Shown piece by piece: positions 1 through 9,000 of a stretch of DNA of 47,275 bases (its first letter is position 1; each line of letters begins with the position of its first letter). A model generated the notes under the pieces. It made no database searches. It worked only from the letters and a program-made list of their open reading frames with translations, and was not told the DNA's origin. The stretch covers positions 1 to 47,275 of the forward strand of contig NZ_JAMKOJ010000015.1 of assembly GCF_023700755.1 (NCBI RefSeq). Reading direction: 5' to 3'. The position numbers and the translations under genes were made by a program. This DNA is from Allorhizobium sonneratiae (GTDB lineage Bacteria > Pseudomonadota > Alphaproteobacteria > Rhizobiales > Rhizobiaceae).

Positions 1-30
1 TAGCAATGCCTCTTCACAACCAATCGGAAT

Positions 31-45
31 TTTCGCAACAGAGCC
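31..45. mobile_element. IS6-family terminal inverted repeat (putative)
   Basis: The sequence TTTCGCAACAGAGCC matches, in reverse orientation, the terminal repeat typical of IS6-family elements (IS6100 type, GGCTCTGTTGCAAA) with about one mismatch. It would be the right end of an element lying mostly outside the window to the left. No transposase coding is visible in the 30 bases before it, so the call rests on the repeat alone. Confidence 0.5.
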
Positions 46-198
46 CAGGTTAGCAGCGTCAGTAGTGGAATGGGCAGCATGAGGGAGCTTTACCAGGCTT
101 GCCGCTTTTCCCTTTTTTGCTCTTGAGCGGTCCGAACCGACCCATCCGTTCTTCCGACCGGCCTTGCATTCCTAGTAAGTGCTGCGGTGCGCTCTGAC

Positions 199-1473
199 TC
201 AGTCGGCGGGGGGCGATGGCTTTTTCGGTGGAAGGAGGCTCGTATTGTCCCTGGAAATCTCTATCTCGCGGAGGATGGGAACAACTCTGTTTCCAAGTTT
301 GTGTGCGACGACTTCGGGCAAGGCCAGAGGACCGACGAAGGATTCTCCTGGCAGTGAAATAATGTAGATCTGGCCGTCCCTATAGACTGCGGCATCGATC
401 ACAGGGTAGCTGGATAGCTCCTCTGCGATCACGATCGAGAGCTTGGTGCCGCCAGGACTATGAATGTGCGCGGCAAGCCGATCGCCGTGGTTCCAAATGC
501 AGATCGTCCAAGCGCCAGGCCATGTCAGGAATTCCCGTAACTCTTGAGCAACCGTGGCCCGCCCGTCCCCGAGCATACCCGTTCCACGAATCCGGAGCTC
601 CCGCCTTTCCCGACTATGCCTGGCCCAAAGACCTTTGCGCAGCTCAGTACCATAGCCGCTCTCGCCATGACGTTTGCCGAAGATCCTATGTCCAATGCCA
701 AGCGCAAGCTTGCATAGGAATCGGCCATCGAAATCAGCCTGAACAGGTATCCGGGTGTGAACGCCATTATTTGAGAGAGCGTGCGCCAGGACACGTTTGT
801 CTCGCGCCTGCTGTGGATCCGCTGGATCTCCCTGAGGAAACAGAACCGGCAAAATCGGCGCGAACTTTGGGTCGTCAATCGCGACCTCAGTAAGTACACA
901 TCTTTTGGCCATCGCGAATTGTTGCTTGAAGCTGAGGGCCGCGGTCAGAGACCAATATTCGTTGGAGGACGTCAAGGCCAGATAAGCCCGTCCAGGATCC
1001 TTTTTCTTTCGGCGGATCGTGTCTCCCCCGGCGAAGGTATCCCAGCGTTCTTCGTCAGCAAGGTGAAAATGGTAGATGCGTTCGCCAGCAGGGCCCTGCC
1101 ATCGTTCGCAGATCTCTCCTTCCTCTGTTGGTAAACTGGGCTCGACACCAAGATAGTGCAAAGGCACCGCGGTCGGCTTGGATGGATTCAAGAATTGGTA
1201 GCTTTGGTTTGCGATCTCCATTTGCACGAACCAGCTCTTGATGAACGCGCCGTCGACGAAGAGACCGCATACGTTATTGCACTTTTCGCAAACCTCTCTT
1301 GTCTTGAAAAAGTCCCCACAGAGCGCTCCGCCCAGCGCATCGGGCCAAATGTGCTCCAAGGAGAACTCCTCAATCGGTTTTTCTTGGAAGCAGTAAATGC
1401 AACGCCGCTTAGGCAATATTTCGGACAAAATGCACTCCTCGCTCCGTAGTCTGGAAGGACAATGCCAGCGCAT
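199..1473 (-). CDS. HNH-type nuclease domain protein
   Basis: A 424-aa protein with an N-terminal Cys-rich HNH-like module: CxxC at C25/C28, an EH pair at E40-H41 and a CxxCNN motif at C62-C65-N66. This arrangement is usual for zinc-bound HNH nucleases. The remaining 350 residues resemble nothing I recognise and may be a specificity or partner-binding region. ATG at 1473 has no good ribosome site; a TTG at 1428, preceded by an AGGAG at good spacing, would start just before the first CxxC and is a credible alternative. It lies on the same strand as the following Abi-type and nuclease genes. A defence role is inferred from this setting, not shown. Confidence 0.65.
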   Translation of the reverse strand: MRWHCPSRLRSEECILSEILPKRRCIYCFQEKPIEEFSLEHIWPDALGGALCGDFFKTREVCEKCNNVCGLFVDGAFIKSWFVQMEIANQSYQFLNPSKPTAVPLHYLGVEPSLPTEEGEICERWQGPAGERIYHFHLADEERWDTFAGGDTIRRKKKDPGRAYLALTSSNEYWSLTAALSFKQQFAMAKRCVLTEVAIDDPKFAPILPVLFPQGDPADPQQARDKRVLAHALSNNGVHTRIPVQADFDGRFLCKLALGIGHRIFGKRHGESGYGTELRKGLWARHSRERRELRIRGTGMLGDGRATVAQELREFLTWPGAWTICIWNHGDRLAAHIHSPGGTKLSIVIAEELSSYPVIDAAVYRDGQIYIISLPGESFVGPLALPEVVAHKLGNRVVPILREIEISRDNTSLLPPKKPSPPAD

Positions 1474-1505
1474 CTATAAGAACGATGGACGCCGGCAGAT
1501 CCTCG

Positions 1506-2177
1506 TTAGGAAATCAAATTGACGCCCTCGACGGGATAGAGGCTCTGAAACCTACAATACGCCCGGCACCAGTCGGCCGCGACCGGCGACAGCCAGCTTA
1601 TCATCTGCAGGATATTGCCGTAGTGCTTCGGCAGATCCCAATAGAGGACCGTCTCATGATGGGCGAGGCGGTTGCGCAAGGTCCGGATCTGACCAAGCGG
1701 CCTGGTGAAGTCCTTGCGGCGAAGACCCTTGCCATCCTCGCGCCTGGCGATGTCCTTCAGGGTCTGCTGCCACAGGTTCTCGTATTCCTTACCAAGCATG
1801 GTTGTCCAAAAGCCGAAGGTGAGCGCTGCAACGATCCGGGTAGGAGTGTCGTCCTTGCCCTTCTCGGCAAGATCCTGGCGGGCTCTGGCGAGCATGTCGA
1901 GCTGGATGGCGTTGAGCTGGTGCTTGGGCATGTCGAACCAGGTATCGCCATGCGCCTCGGCCATGACCTGATGGATACGATTGCGCAATGCCACCTCCAG
2001 CATGTGGAGGGGGAGCTGGAGGCTCTCGCTTAACAGGGCATTGAGGGTATAGAGGGAGACAGCCTTGTTGCGGTCTCCGCCTGCCCATCCTAGATAGGTG
2101 CCGAACCTGTCTGCTGACAGGATGTCCTCTATGCCGTGGTAGGGTATGGTCTCGTCCATGCTCATGGTGCTCATCAT
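1506..2177 (-). CDS. Abi_2 (AbiD/AbiF)-like HEPN protein
   Basis: A 223-aa protein matching the Abi_2 family of abortive-infection proteins. Near the C-terminus, RTLRNRLAHHE holds an Rx4H HEPN motif (RNRLAH), the usual catalytic signature of HEPN RNases. The N-terminal part carries the family pattern of a helix with NALLSESL followed by LEVALRNRIH. Family knowledge suggests that such proteins shut down translation by cutting RNA upon phage infection; whether this one does is inference. Length is in the lower range for the family and the protein seems complete. Two consecutive ATG codons stand at 2177 and 2174; either may be used. It has no obvious antitoxin partner next to it. Confidence 0.8.
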   Translation of the reverse strand: MMSTMSMDETIPYHGIEDILSADRFGTYLGWAGGDRNKAVSLYTLNALLSESLQLPLHMLEVALRNRIHQVMAEAHGDTWFDMPKHQLNAIQLDMLARARQDLAEKGKDDTPTRIVAALTFGFWTTMLGKEYENLWQQTLKDIARREDGKGLRRKDFTRPLGQIRTLRNRLAHHETVLYWDLPKHYGNILQMISWLSPVAADWCRAYCRFQSLYPVEGVNLIS

Positions 2178-2288
2178 AGGTCCCAGGGGTTGATTTGTCC
2201 CCCACCCCTGTATATATCTTGCTTCGTAAACCCCGGTACCGTCTCTGCCCTAGGCATGCGGCCGGGGTAATTTGTTTCTGGGCCTACC

Positions 2289-2780
2289 CTACTGCTTCTT
2301 GAGCCTCTTGCCCTTGGGGGTCTCCACACGTTTCCTCTCTGCCTGCCGCTTGGCTCTCTCTTGGGCGAATTCAGGCTCAAGGTCCTTGATACGCTGGATC
2401 AGGCCATCGAGGTGGTAGGTATTGGCGCCCCAGTCGCCCGATGAGGTTTTATGCTGCACTCTTTGGATGAGACCGGCCTTCTCCAGCGCCTTCATGTTGG
2501 GTTTGATACTGGACTGCTTGATGCCGATCCGGTCGGCCAGCTGCTGCTTAGTGGGGAAGGGGGGACGGTCCGGCGACCAAAAGAGGTCGAGCAGATGCAT
2601 CAGCAGACAGAACTGCGTGCTGTTAATGCCGAGCCGATGCTGGGAGCGGATGAGGATGGTCGGGATGGCGGCATAGCCATGACTTTTGATCTTCTTGCCC
2701 CAGATCTTGTCGAAGCTACTGGGCGCTGGTTCGTCAGACTTCGTCGGAAAGGCGACGACGGTATTGTCTTGAGTGGTCAT
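2289..2780 (-). CDS. Winged helix-turn-helix DNA-binding protein
   Basis: A 163-aa protein with a central winged-helix domain (roughly residues 45-120): an LGINSTQFCLLMHLL helix, then FPTKQQLADRIGIKQSSIKPNMKAL cut here into a helix-turn-helix of MarR/GntR-like shape, and a wing ending in ANTYHL. The C-terminus is highly charged and basic (KRQAERKRVETPKGKR). I start it at ATG 2780 because the upstream extension to 2840 would need a TTG. Such proteins occur in integrative elements and plasmids as regulators or replication-associated factors; nothing visible decides between these. Short TCCCC(C)ACC motifs lie on both sides of the gene and could be its targets. Confidence 0.6.
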   Translation of the reverse strand: MTTQDNTVVAFPTKSDEPAPSSFDKIWGKKIKSHGYAAIPTILIRSQHRLGINSTQFCLLMHLLDLFWSPDRPPFPTKQQLADRIGIKQSSIKPNMKALEKAGLIQRVQHKTSSGDWGANTYHLDGLIQRIKDLEPEFAQERAKRQAERKRVETPKGKRLKKQ

Positions 2781-3119
2781 TGGAAATCTCGCAAACGTTG
2801 AACGTAGCGAGAATGTGATGGAAGAACCCGCGCGCTTCAATAGGGCGGCCGGAGCGAGGTGGGATAGAATTCTACCGCACCTGCCTACTCGTGATTCGTT
2901 TACCTAGCCGTTAGGGCTGATTGACTGACGATGCTTAGTGGTGATGTTTTCATCCCCACCTGGGCCAAATCGATCCCCCACCGTAGGGTAATAGCCTCCC
3001 CTACCCCTACGCATTGTTTTTGATAACCCGCCTGCGCGCCGGTGCTCGAGGCGGTCCCGCTGAATGGCCCCATCGTTTTTCGCGTTCTTAAAGCAAAAGC
3101 GCAGGGGCGGAAATCGCCC
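2781..3119. other. Intergenic region with short C-rich repeats
   Basis: No gene is seen. The stretch holds TCCCCACC (2953-2960) and TCCCCCACC (2974-2982), with a further TCCCCCACC at 2198-2206 on the other side of the winged-helix gene. A perfect 7-bp inverted repeat, CGTAGGG (2982-2988) and CCCTACG (3005-3011), overlaps the last motif. It may contain the promoter and operator of the winged-helix gene and the end of the operon to its right. Confidence 0.4.
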
Positions 3120-4085
3120 TTAACCTGACGAGGCCTTCCGCATGCCCGCCTCGACGAGGAAATGATCCTCCAAATAATCGATCGCGGTACGAAGGCCGTT
3201 GCCCTGCAGTCCTTTGAGGTGATCTACGACAGGGGCGGGAAGAACCGCGCTAAGCAACTGATCACATCCGTTATCGCTGCGCCAATCTTTGTATCGCTCT
3301 TCCTTATAGGAATTTGTCAGCATCAATGATGCTCGTCCATAGATCGCTTGGATCACGAAATATATGGACCATAGTCGCTGGCTGACGAATGGTCGCTCCT
3401 TTGAAGCCTCGTCACCACCGGCTTTCGCCAACTTTGCGATCGCCGCTTGGAAATCCCGGAACTCGAGCACGCAATCCATTACGGGCATCTCGTCTGCGCC
3501 ACTGAAGTATGCATCCATCTCCTGCGGCAATAGGATGGAATCGACGAAGAGGACCATGCCGAACTCGGTCGAGAAATTTCGGAGAATCTGCCACAGGTTC
3601 TCGACGGCCTGAATTTGGCGCTCGTTAAGCGGGGTGCTGCTTACCCCCGAAGCTTGCACCGTGATGCTTGCGGCATTGACGGTATGCGCGGAGAGGCCGC
3701 CTGTCTGCCCTTCGGTCGAAACGTTCTGCAGAAGCGAAATCGCGATGCGGGCAACCTCATCGTCAGATACGGGCGACGCGCCTCCTTCATGGTCATACTT
3801 GATTTGGTGAAGGCGCTCGACCGTGTAGGAGGACTCGTCATCGTCAATCACCGTATGGTGAGTTGGACACATCAAAATCAGATTTTCGCGGAGGTGACGA
3901 TCGGTCGGCGACTGAGCAGGATCGTGACGAGCGCTGCCCGGACGAGCGCCTTTGATGTGACAAACCTCACCGATCAGCGTATCGCCGAGGGCCATCGGAG
4001 CTTTGCACTTCGGAAATGCGCAACGATTACCGGATCTCGCAAATAGAAGCTTGATATCAGTGATACTTGGTCCGCTTGTCGGCAT
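3120..4085 (-). CDS. HNH endonuclease domain protein, third gene of candidate conflict operon
   Basis: A 321-aa protein with an N-terminal HNH nuclease fold at about residues 15-100: C22 and C27 (CAFPKC), EVCHIKG with H43, RENLILMC with N68 and C73, and THH at 75-77. These match the Cys-bound betabeta-alpha-metal HNH type and the core catalytic residues are all present. The remaining 220 residues are mostly helical with no known domain. The start is fixed by a strong GGAGGAGAG six bases or so upstream of ATG 4085. Only 25 bp separate it from the stop of the 639-aa gene, so it is very probably the last gene of the 10616-to-3120 operon. A nucleic-acid-cutting effector role is inferred. Confidence 0.75.
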   Translation of the reverse strand: MPTSGPSITDIKLLFARSGNRCAFPKCKAPMALGDTLIGEVCHIKGARPGSARHDPAQSPTDRHLRENLILMCPTHHTVIDDDESSYTVERLHQIKYDHEGGASPVSDDEVARIAISLLQNVSTEGQTGGLSAHTVNAASITVQASGVSSTPLNERQIQAVENLWQILRNFSTEFGMVLFVDSILLPQEMDAYFSGADEMPVMDCVLEFRDFQAAIAKLAKAGGDEASKERPFVSQRLWSIYFVIQAIYGRASLMLTNSYKEERYKDWRSDNGCDQLLSAVLPAPVVDHLKGLQGNGLRTAIDYLEDHFLVEAGMRKASSG

Positions 4086-4110
4086 ATCTCTCCTCCCACG
4101 ACCGCAAATA

Positions 4111-6030
4111 TTATGACGAGTAAGCCTCGAGGGCGGCGTTTGCTTTAGCTAGTGGGCTTATGAGTGATGCCTCGCGGTCTTGGATCTGACGCAAGATAAA
4201 AAGTAGCTTCGAGGCTTCCACCTTGTCGCTAATTTCGAATGCGACCTCGGTCAGCCACTCACCACAAAAGGATGACCACTGGGCCAGGTCGGAACGAGAT
4301 GCTGCCGCAATCATCGCCACCCGAACTTCATCATTCGCGCTCGGTTTAAAGCGTTTCCGTCGGCGCAATATGCGAGTCAGGATACGAAGCGTATCGGCAA
4401 GTTCACCACTTCGACTGACTGCAGCAACAATTGCCAGCCCGCTTATAAGACTGAAGACGCGCGCGTCGTCGTCCAGGTTCTCTATCGAGAACTTCACACG
4501 CCTGAGGCCCGCTGCAGCTAGCGCGGAAAGTTCCGACGGTAGGACGTCTACGAGCGAAACATTCACGAGACCTGCGAATGAGTTCGCGCTTAGGGTTTCC
4601 GCTTCGAGAGAGGCGCGGACTTGATGCAAAATATGCTCTGGTACTCTTCCTTGCGGCGTTGTCGAGCCCTCCAAAGGACTGGGAAGGCTCGCGAAGGGCC
4701 AGTCCACCGCCTTTGCGAGCGGTGAATCAGGACCAACAAGGAGCGTGCGAAGACGGTCGCACGTAATTCTATCGTCGTTTGCTGCTACGGCATTCCTGAT
4801 CCGACCGATAAAATCTGCCCGGATCTGCTCTGCACTTATGAAGTCAGGCAGCCAACGCGGTTCGAGCCGCAAATCGACGAGACCTTGAAGGTAGAAATCG
4901 TGGGACCATCCAAGCCCGTCCGCCCACCGGACGACCGCGGTGCGATCGACAGGTGTGCCGCTGAAAGCCCGTAAAATGACAGAGGCCTGAGCGAGAGAGG
5001 CTTGCTTGCGATAATAGGGTTGGCTTCGAGGAAAGATTTTTTTCCTGGAAAGCTCGGATGCGGTGAGCACCGTCATCCGTGACAGAAGCGCAAACTCGCT
5101 TTCGTCCCTGTGCGGATCGTCGGAGATTATGTCCCCGACCACCGCCTCAATAAAGGATGCCAGTACGGGCTGCGTATCGCAGTGCGCGAGCGCAATTTCT
5201 ACTGCCGCGACCTTCGATAGTGGATCATCGTCTGACGCAATCCTGGAAAAGATCTCGGCGAGCATCTCTTCTCCGACATCGGGCAACTGAACTGCGTTGG
5301 AAATTGACCCAAGCGAGCACAGTGAGAGCGCGAACCGGAAGCCCTGTTCCGGCTTCCAGGCTTGCCATCTGCCGATCATCCGGGAGGCTTCATCGATATA
5401 TTCATCGAGGGTGGCGTGCTCGTTGATCTTTCCAATCAAGAGTTCGTAGTACCGGGGATCGGATGGGGTGAGATTGGAGAGGTCCGCGGTCCCCTCCATA
5501 AGGCTAGCGTTCAAGCCCTGATACACCCCTGCGGGTATCAACGCGAGTTCGCCAACAAGCTTGGTGAGTTCGTCGTCACCAAGGGCATCTGGCCGGGCAA
5601 GCCGGTAATTCCAAAGTTCTGCTAGCTCACCGTGGATGTTCATTTCGGCGCAGGTGGCGCCGAACCATTTTAGTCGGACCTCAGGATCAGCGGCTAAGGC
5701 GGCATAAGACTTCAAGCGATACCTCGATGTCGCATCGCTCAAAAAGAATCTGACCTCATCATCAACGGCACTTGCGACAACCGACCATGGCTCTCCGTTC
5801 GTATCGACAACTTTTTGTGCGACTTCGGGGCCGTCTACGCTTTTTCGGAGCCCATTGAGCAATTGGTCCCTCTCGAAAGTCGGACCGTTGTTGCCGATTG
5901 CAATTTTGATTGTGATCGGGATCTGCCATTCATTGACGAATGCCGCATCGTCCAACAATTCACGAACGATGCTCGGAGGAATGTTACTAAGAGCAATCTC
6001 AGCCATCAGGTCTCGCCGGATGTCGTTCAT
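4111..6030 (-). CDS. 639-aa helical protein of unknown function, partner in candidate conflict operon
   Basis: I do not recognise this protein. It is 639 residues, rich in Leu and Ala, and looks almost wholly alpha-helical, with repeated amphipathic helices of the ARM/HEAT or TPR kind; there is no membrane segment, no nucleotide-binding loop and no clear catalytic motif. Its ATG overlaps the stop codon of the 1529-aa gene (ATGA at 6027-6030), which argues for coupled translation and fixed stoichiometry. An HNH gene follows after 25 bp. From context it is likely a scaffold, sensor or inhibitor working with the large hydrolase/PIN protein. The role is inference; the gene itself is well supported by length and overlap. 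Confidence 0.7.
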   Translation of the reverse strand: MNDIRRDLMAEIALSNIPPSIVRELLDDAAFVNEWQIPITIKIAIGNNGPTFERDQLLNGLRKSVDGPEVAQKVVDTNGEPWSVVASAVDDEVRFFLSDATSRYRLKSYAALAADPEVRLKWFGATCAEMNIHGELAELWNYRLARPDALGDDELTKLVGELALIPAGVYQGLNASLMEGTADLSNLTPSDPRYYELLIGKINEHATLDEYIDEASRMIGRWQAWKPEQGFRFALSLCSLGSISNAVQLPDVGEEMLAEIFSRIASDDDPLSKVAAVEIALAHCDTQPVLASFIEAVVGDIISDDPHRDESEFALLSRMTVLTASELSRKKIFPRSQPYYRKQASLAQASVILRAFSGTPVDRTAVVRWADGLGWSHDFYLQGLVDLRLEPRWLPDFISAEQIRADFIGRIRNAVAANDDRITCDRLRTLLVGPDSPLAKAVDWPFASLPSPLEGSTTPQGRVPEHILHQVRASLEAETLSANSFAGLVNVSLVDVLPSELSALAAAGLRRVKFSIENLDDDARVFSLISGLAIVAAVSRSGELADTLRILTRILRRRKRFKPSANDEVRVAMIAAASRSDLAQWSSFCGEWLTEVAFEISDKVEASKLLFILRQIQDREASLISPLAKANAALEAYSS

Positions 6031-9000
6031 GAGATAGCTCCAATTTTTGTTTCCAGATCAGAGGTCAATTCGGAGACCACCTCTTTGGCATGCTTGACCA
6101 AAAAGGCAAATGTCTCCGGGTCTTCGCGCTGGATCGTGTCCAGAACACCCTTCTGAAGCCAGTTCCAGTACGCGGTTTTGATCTCTTCCGAACGTGAGGC
6201 TGACAGAAGCATGAGGCTGGCGATCCACCTGCGGTAGCGATCGACGGTTTCGGTGCTGGATTCGCCGAGGCGATGGGACCACCCCTTCACATCGAGCACG
6301 TTCAAGAGCCAGTCCGAGCGCGCATTTGCCGCCAATTCGTCCAGCGGATCCTGCCATAACAGGCTAAGGGTACGTACCAAGGCAGCATGCAGGTCCTCGA
6401 GCCAGGCCAACTCTCCAGGAACCTGCAAGACGTCTCTCATTCGCACGAGTAATATGCTTTCCCGCAACGCTCTTAACTCAGCGCGTTCGATGACCTTTCC
6501 ATCGATGATTTCGGTGACGCCGAGCAACGAACTCAGCTCTTCCGCGGTGATCGGCATGAACAGGAATGCTGCTTGGCGAAGTTTAGTAAGTGCTTCGCTC
6601 AGTCGTTCCGGCGAAATGTTTCCCTGATCGCACGCGTGATTGAGAACATCCAGGGTTGTGGCGATAACTAGCTTTTGGCTCCCATCATCATTTAGCCATG
6701 CATGCTGATTGATAAAACGGTCGTCAACGACGGCTGCATCAACGTGCCCCGCGAAACGCAGGACCCCGAGCGTAGGGTGGGCCATGGCGGCTCGTGGACC
6801 TTCTTCGTCCACCCGGACCGCTTTTCCGAGTTTGATTTTCCCTGAATCCAAAGCCTCCCGGACTGACGATCTGAGCTTTTCGACCACTGCAAGGAGCTCG
6901 TCGCCAAGGGCGTCATGACCAATGAGGGCATCAATTTCGTCAACCTCACTGGAGTGGACCATAGGAACAAGATCCGCCTTATGGAGCTGGTTCAACAATC
7001 CAAGAAACTGAAGATGGGCGACCGTTAAGTCATCAAGATAGACAACAGCGCCATCAGGGATCTGGCGCGGTGGCTCCCATGGCACCTCACGCAGGCTGAG
7101 GGCGGCGCGAGCACGTTCAACCTCTTGGACTCGAAGTAGGCCCTTCTGCGATAGCTTTTCCACGATGTCGAGACAGCTGCATAACTGCTCGGTGTAAACT
7201 CGCAGATCAGCCTCTTCTTTCATGAACGTGCTGACCCTGTAGATCGGACCGCCTCGCACCACCAGCCTTGCGCGCCCATCGTCGTGATGAGGCGATGCAG
7301 CTTCTACAAGCAGCTCAGCGAGGCTATCTCCTACCTCGCGCGCGAGGGATTCGGGAGGAGGAGTCGTGCTTTCGAAGACACGAAGGTTTCCGTCTGAAAT
7401 TAATCGACGAAGCTTTTGCGCCTCCGCCACACGGCTTGGCTGGTGGAATAGGATTTTGGACTTCTCCTCGAAAAGAAGAGACAGCGTGTTATGCGGTATA
7501 AAGACGGTCTCGACCGAAGACAGGACCTCGTTGACAGCGTCAAGAAATGCGGCTGTCAATAGGGCCGTAATATCCATGGCCACGACGCGGAGTGGAAACC
7601 GCGTCGGCCGCCGCGCACCACTGAAGCTGTAAATGCTCGACCTCTTTCTGGGATCCCTTTCGACAAGGTTGGCGACAGCAGGGAGAAGATGAAGGCTAAC
7701 CAACGAGCGCCCCAGCAGGCGAGCCGCAGCGAATAGAGGTATCTTGCCTGCAACAAGATTATCCCATGTGTCCGAAGTTCGCTTGCCCCATTCCGGCTGT
7801 TCGTCGATAAGATCTTCTATCGACATTTTCAGGACGGGAGGGTCAGCCATTCCCTCCGACAGTTGCGCGGCCCGCTGAAACCATCCATGAACCTCGTCGG
7901 TGTTTTCCCAGCCAGAAGAAGTTGCGATATGGTATGCGCCCATCAAAACCTTCGCGTCGTCCAGGCTGCGCATTGCTGCTTCCCGCACGAATTCCTTCGC
8001 TCGCGCGGCTCCGACCTGTTGCGCGAGGTGACCCATTCTCAGGAGCTCGAGAGCGGTTCGATGATCTCGCTCTGTCCACTCCGTTTCGACAAACCCTTGT
8101 AGTGACTCCCAGTCACCCGAGACGACGGCAATCGTCACCGACAGATTGCGTGCCACTTCCGAGTCACTATAGGATCTGAGCGCGCTGACTGCCGTTCGCG
8201 CTTCGTTGAGATATCCAAGCTCCACAAGCACGCGAGCGTGTAGAAGCTTCAGCTTTGGGCTCGTGGCTAGAAGAGCTGGGTAGCGATCGAAGACCTTGAG
8301 GACTTCTTCTTGGCGTTCCAGGTTATAGAGAGCGCCAGCGTAACGCTGCGCATCGGTGAGGTCGTCTGTTTTATCGAGGAGCAGCTTGCCATATTCGGCA
8401 ATTTTCTCCCAGTCCTCAGCTTGGTCGAGCTCGACCACCAGTGTTCTGAGATCGGAAAGCAGCCCTGAAGCTTTAAAGGTGCTCATCAGATGGTTGATAG
8501 GATCGTCGTTAGCGGGCGCTTCAAGCAACCTCCGCAGTTGGGCGGTTTCCTGCTCAGTCAAGCCGCGGCTAGTTGCCTCGGCAAACCGTTCCTCGGCGGT
8601 TGCGCGCTCTCCGGCTCTTGCGAGTGCCTCAATCTCGAAGAAGTAGACAGCCTTCCACTCGAGATGTCGAAGAAGCTGGGATCGATGCCGATCGAGATAT
8701 GCGGCCGCTTCCGCGGCAGTGGGTTTGGCATGTGCTAGCACATAACGAGCGAACGCGGCCTCCCCAGAGCTGCCCCCTGACAGCGCGGTCTGTCGGTCAA
8801 CTTCCTGCTCAACTTGGTCGAGATCGACCGCGATACCAAAGCGGAGGGCGAAGTTCAGGCGCCGAAGGAGAACAGAAGGATCTTGAAGGCTTTTGCGCAG
8901 ATCGTCGCGTGCTTCAATTCTGGTTTCGGGATCCATCAATCGAAGCCAGAGCGCCTTGTCGTCAGCGTTCGCAGCGACAGCGGACAGGCCCAGCTCCCGC

